A DNA stretch of 64,000 nt, from contig JPHH03000012.1 of NCBI GenBank assembly GCA_000750105.3, positions 620,001 to 684,000 of the forward strand, written 5' to 3'. A program made the translations under genes and the position numbers. The notes below the pieces were generated by a model. That model saw only the letters and a list, made by a program, of their open reading frames with translations. It was not told where the DNA came from and searched no databases. Source of the DNA: Tolypocladium sp. Sup5 PDA-1. Taxonomy: Eukaryota > Ascomycota > Sordariomycetes > Hypocreales > Ophiocordycipitaceae. This document shows positions 57,915 to 64,000 of the stretch, one piece after another (position 1 is the stretch's first letter; each line of letters starts with the position of its first letter).

Positions 57915-60499
57915 TTATCCGTCGGCAGGCCGTAGGTACGCCTCATCAAACGCAAACAGCCTCAAAGTGCTGTCCTCTCCAGCCACAGCTAGGGTGTGCG
58001 TCGACGTCTCTCCGTCTTGACGAACCGGCCTCCAACCCAGCTGAAGCACAGCTTTAGGGAAAGACAATCTAGACTCCAATTAGCTGCTGGCTTGTCTAGG
58101 CAGCTTACTCGGGATCACTTACTCTGGCGACGGTGGCAACTCCACGACCGCAGAGCCATCCTCGCTCACGAGGCAGACGCTAAGCCGGCCAACCTCTGTC
58201 CCGACCGCAAGGACAAGCTTACCGCCCACTGCACGAGGCAGGAAGTCGACGGACGTAACAGACGCAGCGCATGGCAAGGCAGCCGATTGCGTGAATTGCA
58301 GCCTTCCGTCCTCGCCCCGCTTGATTGACCATATCCGCACCTGCTTGTCTCGACCTGCCGTAGCGAAGAGAGGAGTCTGGCAAGGCGCCCATGCAGCATC
58401 CAGAATCATCCTGCTGTGGCCCTTGGGGTTCGACTGCAGGAGCTCATACATAGCCTCTGCGCCGGGGTTGCGCTCAAAGACAACCCACTGCCGGTCACGA
58501 CCCACGCTCAGGAGAAACCTGTCGTCGGACGAGAACCGCAGACGAGTCGCCGTCAGTGAATGGGCCGTCAGGGGGGGTCTTATCTCGGTCCACCTCTCCG
58601 TCTCGAATAATCGGATGACTGCGTGATTAGTAGAGCTTGCCTTGCACGCGCTGGCTATGAGTTTGCCATCGTGGCTGGCCGCCAGGCACGATATCTCGTA
58701 GCCATGGCCGTACAGCTTCTCCATCTCCGGCCACAGTGTGTGCCTAGAAAGAGTCTCCTCAAAGGGGGGGTGGTCAATCTCAAGATATGACTTCTTGACG
58801 ATTGAAGCCGGATCCATGGCTTCGCGGTCGCGGTCGTCCACAGGCTGGATCTCCTGGTCGTCGTCCACCGCGTCGATTGCCTTGTTCGACAATCCCAGCA
58901 CTGGCATGTTGGCTGCGTCGGGCATGTGGTCGACATTCGTCTCGCCAATACCACCCAGCCTGTTGAGCAGAGTCGCGACCGCTTTTGGCTCGTTGAAGAC
59001 TCTCATGAGCTTCTCGTCAGCGCCGGAAACAAACTGCGATTCGCCCAGCGAATCGATGCAGTTGAGGTCGTATCCGTGAATCTGCGGCCGGGACATCTCA
59101 TGCCAGGTATTTGCCCCAGATGCCGTCCATTTGGTGTGCAACCGTGTGGTCTGGTCCGAGCTGGTGGAGAGCAGGTAGTCGCCGCTCTTGGACCATGAAA
59201 TACCCGTAACTGCTTTGGTATGGCCCGAGATGGCGACGCAGGGCCGCCACGCATCGTTCGCAGGCTCATACTCCCATCTCCTCCAGCTTCCAGTCCTGCC
59301 AAGACAAGCCACAGACGTGCCATCCGGGGACCAAAGGCCAGTCCAGAAACCACCGGTGCTGCCCGTCGCCGTCGTCGCGCCCTTTTCTCTGCTAATCTCG
59401 CCGAGCCTGACCATGCTGACCCATATTCCCGACGATGGGTCCGCCTCCCAGATGGCGAGTGAGTTGTCTGCAGATGTGGAAAGCAGCTGCAGCTTGCCGT
59501 CCTCGTGCGCATGCCATCTCGCGCTGTAGATCCAATCCTCGTGTCCCAATAACAGGGCCTCGAACGTCACGGAAAAGACTTTGCCGGCTGCCTTGGCCCA
59601 ATATGCCTTATTGGACGGCGACTTTCCGGGCAAGAACGCGCCGCTCGAAGGGTCCGCCCCTGACACAGCGAGGGCAGGCAGCTCTCGACCTTGGTGGATT
59701 CTCCATATGCGCACGTACTTGTCCTGGCTGGCCGAGGCAAGGAGAAGGTCGCTGTTGGAGCTCTTCGCCTCCTTGATGAAACTCAGCGACCTGACCCAGC
59801 CCTCATGGCCGGATAGAGTTGCTTGAACGTTGAACTGGATGCTCTCCGTCTTTGCTTCCGCCGTCAGGATCTGGATCGTGTCTCGAGTTCCAGCAGCGGC
59901 GAGAACAATGACATCTTCTTCGTCATCCAGAGCACTGAGCGAGAGTGCCAAGGGAAACATCTTTGGTGCCGTGTTGATGGTTTGTAGCAGTTGCAGCTGG
60001 TCGTTGTCAAAGGTCCACGTGCGGATTGTCGCATCAGCCGCGCCAGTCGCCAAAATCCATTTCGGGTGGCCAGCTGCGAGCCGCACGGCGGCGATACAGT
60101 TGATAGCACCCGTATGCTCGGAGGATGTCTGCAGGACCTCGAGGGCTTGCCCATCACAGGACGACTTCCAGACTATCAGTGTCTTGTCCTCTGAGCCCGT
60201 GACGAGATAACTAAACCCATCGCCCTCCGCCTCGGGCAGAAACTTGACCGCCCTGACCGTCTCCTTGTGGCCGCTGAGAATCTTGCCGACTCCCCTTGGC
60301 GGATCGAGCTGCCAAACACGGGTCAGTCTGTTGCATCCCAAGTAACTCCGAGACGAGGGATACTCACACAGGGCTGCCACAGCGCAACGTTGACATCGGC
60401 GCCAAAGGCCAACTGCCCGCTCCTGCTCCAGTCTGCGACGGCGGTCTGCCTGTTCGCACCGGCCGTCAGGTACTCTGCCGAGACCCCTTTTGCACTCAT
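57915..60499 (-). CDS. ELP2: Elongator complex subunit 2
   Basis: Three exons (60368-60499, 58123-60308, 57915-58068) encode 823 residues. The start reads MSAKGVSAEYLTAGANRQTA, the fungal Elp2 N-terminus. The protein consists of two seven-bladed WD40 propellers; clear blades include LSGHKETVRAVKFLP, ATLSGHEGWVRSLSFI, LLGHEDWIYSARW and ISGHTKAVTGISWSKSGDY in the first and KLYGHGYEISCLAASHDGK and KGHSRMILDAAWAP in the second. The last exon supplies KAVLQLGWRPVRQ and VAGEDSTLRLFAFDEAYL, completing the final blade. Elp2 scaffolds the Elp1-Elp2-Elp3 core that begins the mcm5 side chain on tRNA wobble uridine 34. The first intron (59 bp) and second intron (54 bp, with GCTAAT branch site) are canonical. 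A stop at 58119 is reached only if the second intron is not removed. Confidence 0.95.
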
Positions 60500-60855
60500 A
60501 TCACCGGCTTCCTCATAGGGCTGTTGATGTGAGTCTGAAAATTGTGTCCATCCCGTGCTCTGATTGGCTGCGCGGGCACCAAGTCGAGGTGCAGGCCACG
60601 CTTACGTTATCGGCAACCGCTGGCTCTCTATCCGTACGGAGTACTGCTTGGGCAACGCTCCAATGTTGAGAGCCCCCCACTGAACAACCTGTACCACCAC
60701 CAAGCTCAACACCAAAAGCTTCAGGCCCAATTTGACCTGCAACTCAACTCACACGCCTTCCAACCCAACTCACCGTTCAGCAACACAAGCCCTCGACTAC
60801 CTGGGCCAAAGCCACCAGACAACATAACCAGGGTACTTGCCTCGGAGGCCTCGCT
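60500..60855. promoter_or_regulatory. Shared 356-bp divergent promoter of ELP2 and URM1
   Basis: The start codons of ELP2 (60499, minus) and URM1 (60856, plus) are only 356 bp apart, so both promoters must lie here. A copy of the dispersed element with a perfect TCCGTACGGA palindrome is at 60631-60640. The URM1-proximal half is rich in CAAC and CCAA units. Confidence 0.7.
60629..60646. repeat. Dispersed element with palindrome TCCGTACGGA
   Basis: Copy of the recurring intergenic motif, in the ELP2-URM1 promoter. Confidence 0.6.
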
Positions 60856-61659
60856 ATGGCCACCGCCGCCGGCAGCAACGGGGCCAAGCAGCTCGCGATT
60901 GCCGTCGAGTTCTCGTACGTCGCCTCCTTACTCGGTGCATCGTGACTCGTCACCCCTGCGAGTCATAACCCCTGGTCGTCCACGTTGCACTCGGCAACCG
61001 AGGCCGTGGACTATCTCGGCTCGTCCGGCCGCGCTTTACACAGCCGGCTATCGTCATATGCATCTTCCAGACTTCAGCTCTGCTCTGCTAGTCCGTACTG
61101 TATCGCATCACCACGGACGTTGCGCTAACCTGTTGATGTGGCTTGCAGAGGGGGGCTCGAGATGCTCTTTTCCGATCGGCGACGCCATTCGCTAGCCTTG
61201 CCCTCTGAGGACAAGGACGGCCGCGCATCCAACATCGCCTTTCTGATAGATCACCTTTGTCAGCACGTTATGAAGGACACCCGCAAAGAACTTTTTGTCC
61301 TCGACGGCCATCTGTATGTTCCTGGCTCCTGGGCCCCTCGCGTGGCGACGCAAAAGGTCAATGATTGGACTACCGTCAACGACGCGCTCCCTGCTCCCTA
61401 CCACACAATCTCCCTTCCTCGGCTGCGGGTGTCGGCCATTTTGGCACTTACTTGCCCCAGCATTCCAACGTCTTCCTGTCTCAGCAAGCGTCCACCGTTT
61501 CCCTGTTTAGACCACGTCCCGCTAACAATGATGGCTGCCAGGCGCCCGGGCATCCTGGTCCTCATCAACGACGCCGACTGGGAGCTGGAGGGCGAGGAGG
61601 CGTACGAGCTGAGACCCGGAGACAACATCCTGTTCGTCTCAACTCTCCACGGAGGCTAG
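60856..61659 (+). CDS. URM1: Ubiquitin-related modifier Urm1
   Basis: Three exons (60856-60914, 61149-61313, 61542-61659) encode 113 residues. The order is MATAAGSNGAKQLAIAVEFS, GGLEMLFSDRRRHSLALP, IDHLCQHVMKDTRKELFVLD, then RPGILVLINDADWELEGEEAYEL and the terminal RPGDNILFVSTLHGG. The free C-terminal Gly-Gly is the site of thiocarboxylation. Urm1 is the sulfur carrier for 2-thiolation of wobble uridine 34 in tRNA-Lys, -Glu and -Gln, and can also be conjugated to proteins under stress. The two introns (234 and 228 bp) are long for this window, so no single open frame covers the gene; both junctions restore family sequence exactly. The second intron has a GCTAAC branch site about 20 bases before its acceptor. 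Confidence 0.94.
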
Positions 61660-63883
61660 CCGCCAGACGCAGACGCAGCCGCGTGGGCATCACTTCTCCC
61701 CCACAGGCTACGGAGTACAGCCCAGTGTCTTAGATCTGGCAAGGCTCCATCGTGGCGAGCAGATGTGGTTCAGCCGGACAGGCCATCTTTCCTACCCAAA
61801 CTGGAGGGACCCGCGCTGCGGCGCCCGTTATGCTCTTCCGTCGCCTGTCACATATCGTCTCACGTCCGTCATCCATTTTCTGAAACGTTCCCGAAGATCT
61901 GGCTCAGAGCGGCATCGCGCCAACCCCACAGAGACGTGCGCGCGGCTGACACCTATCCCAAACTGACATCCAAATCGTCGGCATCTGGGCTGCGATGGGC
62001 TGTGGCTGCTTCGCTGAAGGTCTTGCGTCTCGGGCGCCAGGGCCTTGGCCTTGATTCTGGCGACCAGGATGAGATTCGCTGCAGGGGCGGGGTGACAGGT
62101 TTATTACCGGCTGGGGGCGTGTGTTGTGTCTGTTCGTCGCTGGACCATGACAAGACTCCCCGTGCAGCGGTGAGACTTGCGTCTGCACGGGGGGGCACAA
62201 TGACCTGTTTATCAAGGCCAGCCGCCAAAGACCTATGCAGTCGAACCCTCGGTGAGGAGGCGGTGAATACGCAGATATCCAAGATCGCCTCCCGCGCGTC
62301 GACCGAAATAGGACACTTGCAGTGAACCAGCATTACGAGAGGGCTGATCCTCACACCACTCCTGCACGCACCACCGAGACCGGCTAAGGCTGAGAGTCGG
62401 CGTATGCGGCAGATCGCAGTGTAGATGTCAATCCCAACACCTCCCATACACGCCTCCAAGCCCTTGCCCTGCGTCCCTGCTGGGCCGCGACTCAACCCAG
62501 ATCTCGGGACGTTATCTGTCGTTTGTCATGTATCCGTATCCGTACTCCGTGATCATATGTAGTATCTGCCCATGGCAAACGCACTCCGGCCAAGCCGACG
62601 ACCCCGTCCATGCAGACAATAAGCACCCGCGCCACACGGCCCTGCCCGTTGCTGCGACTCCCCTCCAGGGCGTGGCCCAGTCGTGTATAGGCTGCGTCTC
62701 AAACGACAGATACCCCGGTATTGGTGGTCTTCAGCGGAGTCAGCCCCTTGTGCGGACGATGCATCCGGCCACTGTAGACGACGTACGTGGTGGTTTGCCA
62801 ACCTCCCATCTTTCCATCCATCCCTCCATCCATCCATGTTCCCAGCTCATCGGTTTGCTGCAAGTCACTGCGCATAGTATGGGCTCGCCAACCAGGGCCC
62901 TTCTAGACGCCGGTTTGCCACCCTCTAGAGTACATTCAGTGTGTTGGCACACCTCACCAAGGAATCCTATGTGTTCAGCTCAAGCGTCTATAATTGCGCG
63001 CCGGCGCCTCGTCCGCGCAGCGCACTAGATACATGTCAAGCTATCTGCTAACTATGAGCAGTAGATGGTCGCGTCTCCCCCACCACCTCATCCCCATGCG
63101 ATCAGCAGTCCTGTTGTCCTTGCATGGCGTCTGAGAGGTATTATGCGGGGGCTTGAAAAGGATCATCCCACAGGACCTCCGATTCAAGGACGGCGAGACC
63201 ATCCGCCTTGTCCCCAAAACGGGAAGAGGCACCAAGTTATGAACCACCGGGTCTGATAAGATGTGACCAAAATAAACTCCTGGGAGAGAGGGGTTGAAAT
63301 CCGCCTCGATTGTCATTGAGAAAGAAATGCCCAACGGTGCTCAAATGCTCCCGGGTCCAACTACCAACCACCCCGCTCTTTCGATAACAAACGCACACTT
63401 TGAAGTCCTTCGAGCCGCGAACCTGGTCCAGACACGTACAAGATGATTATGGTAGAAGATACAGGAGTGTGGTATAAAAGTGTGAGCACGAAACAGGGGT
63501 AAAAAGTAAAGGAAATTGCAAAACGATAATCAGACAGCCACACAGTGTAGAGGGTTCAAGACTCCTCCCCCTTTCCCGGTCCCAATGGGCCCCATCAATA
63601 CTCCATCCAAGGGTAGCCTCCCATTTTGATTACTGCAATTGCAGACATTTTGCCTTGCCCAATGTTGCCGTTACTAATGTAACCGAATCTCGAAACGCCG
63701 CCGACCCCGCTAACTTTTGTTGGAAATCATGCCTCCCTATTCCAAGGGCCTCAAAGGGCCATGCGCCTCCAACGTCGCCAAATGTGTTGTCTCGTCTCCG
63801 GTAAGTTTGTCCGTCTCTTGGACAGAGAGCCCTCGTTTCAAGTCATGTTGTGTAATCGTGTCGTCGTAAAATCAAGCGATGTA
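61660..63883. other. Gene-poor stretch after URM1
   Basis: 2.2 kb with no supported gene. Copies of the dispersed element lie at 61708-61720 (CTACGGAGTACAG) and about 62532-62550. A CATC microsatellite is at 62806-62836. Confidence 0.45.
62806..62836. repeat. (CATC)n-type microsatellite
   Basis: Imperfect run of CCATC/CATC units. Confidence 0.75.
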
Positions 63884-64000
63884 CTAGTACAGGCGATCGG
63901 TAAAGGCCATTTGCCGCGAGTGCTCATCCTCGTAGAGCATGCCGGCGGCACCACTGTGGTCGGGTTGCTGGTCGAACATGCCGTAGCCGCCAGTAGAGTG
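63884..64000 (-). CDS. C-terminal end of an unidentified gene, cut by the window edge
   Basis: The minus strand is open from the edge to a TAG at 63884-63886. The last 38 codons read STGGYGMFDQQPDHSGAAG then MLYEDEHSRQMAFTDRLY, with third-position GC bias as in the real genes of the window. I do not recognise the family; the body of the gene lies beyond 64000. Confidence 0.6.
   Translation of the reverse strand, partial: HSTGGYGMFDQQPDHSGAAGMLYEDEHSRQMAFTDRLY

Noticed and set aside
58119..60380. ELP2 read as a single 753-residue frame
   Set aside because: It starts inside the first intron and ends inside the second. Splicing to 60368-60499 and 57915-58068 restores the conserved ends.
1..64000. 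CRISPR arrays, prophage, bacterial operons, rRNA
   Set aside because: Nothing with regular spacer-repeat structure was seen, no 5S or other rRNA sequence was recognised, and the gene structure is eukaryotic.

Overview
The window is nuclear DNA from a filamentous ascomycete, most likely a Sordariomycete and plausibly of the order Hypocreales. Genes carry short GT-AG introns (about 40-300 bp), coding exons are GC-rich with strong third-position bias, and genes sit alone with separate promoters. The proteins read as typical fungal orthologues: YOR1-type ABC transporter, CSI2, FES1, RSO55, and an actin gene split by five introns. The order-level call is inference from protein flavour and was not tested by search.

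Layout. 0.4-3.7 kb: VPS68 (-) and CSI2 (+). 4.5-9.2 kb: a large YOR1-like ABC transporter (-). 10.9-13.3 kb: exosome subunit CSL4 (+) and a Sec2-domain Rab-GEF-like protein (+). 14.0-18.8 kb: tRNA pseudouridine synthase PUS4 (-) back to back with an RFTS-domain protein (+). 19.3-24.7 kb: nuclear cap-binding CBC1/CBP80 (-) and GSK3 kinase (-). 24.7-35.2 kb: a long gene-poor stretch with microsatellites, one intron-containing tRNA-Trp(CCA) and one probably disrupted gene. 35.2-47.1 kb: a 6-phosphofructo-2-kinase whose bisphosphatase histidine is replaced, TOM40, a USP-family deubiquitinase ending in a CaaX-like box, mitochondrial ribosomal protein uL5m (MRPL7) and FES1. 47.1-50.2 kb: gene-poor. 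50.2-53.9 kb: ACT1, RSO55 and a small serine palmitoyltransferase subunit. 55.5-57.3 kb: an NAD-dependent epimerase-like gene and a truncated short-chain dehydrogenase. 57.9-61.7 kb: ELP2 and URM1 head to head. The window closes with the C-terminal 38 codons of an unidentified minus-strand gene.

Functional threads. Most genes are housekeeping: RNA metabolism (CSL4, PUS4, CBC1, ELP2, URM1, tRNA-Trp), mitochondria (TOM40, MRPL7, RSO55), signalling and metabolism (GSK3, PFK2) and membranes (VPS68, CSI2, YOR1, ssSPT). The most interesting arrangement is ELP2 and URM1 diverging from a 356-bp shared promoter, because their products supply the two halves (mcm5 and s2) of the same wobble-uridine modification. 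A second recurring signal is a short near-palindromic element (core ACTCCGTAC / GTACGGAGT) found many times between genes, and not noticed in the coding exons annotated here. I found no CRISPR array, prophage or intact transposon.

Gene models are spliced by eye from reading frames and splice consensus. Start codons and the PFK2 first exon are the least certain parts.
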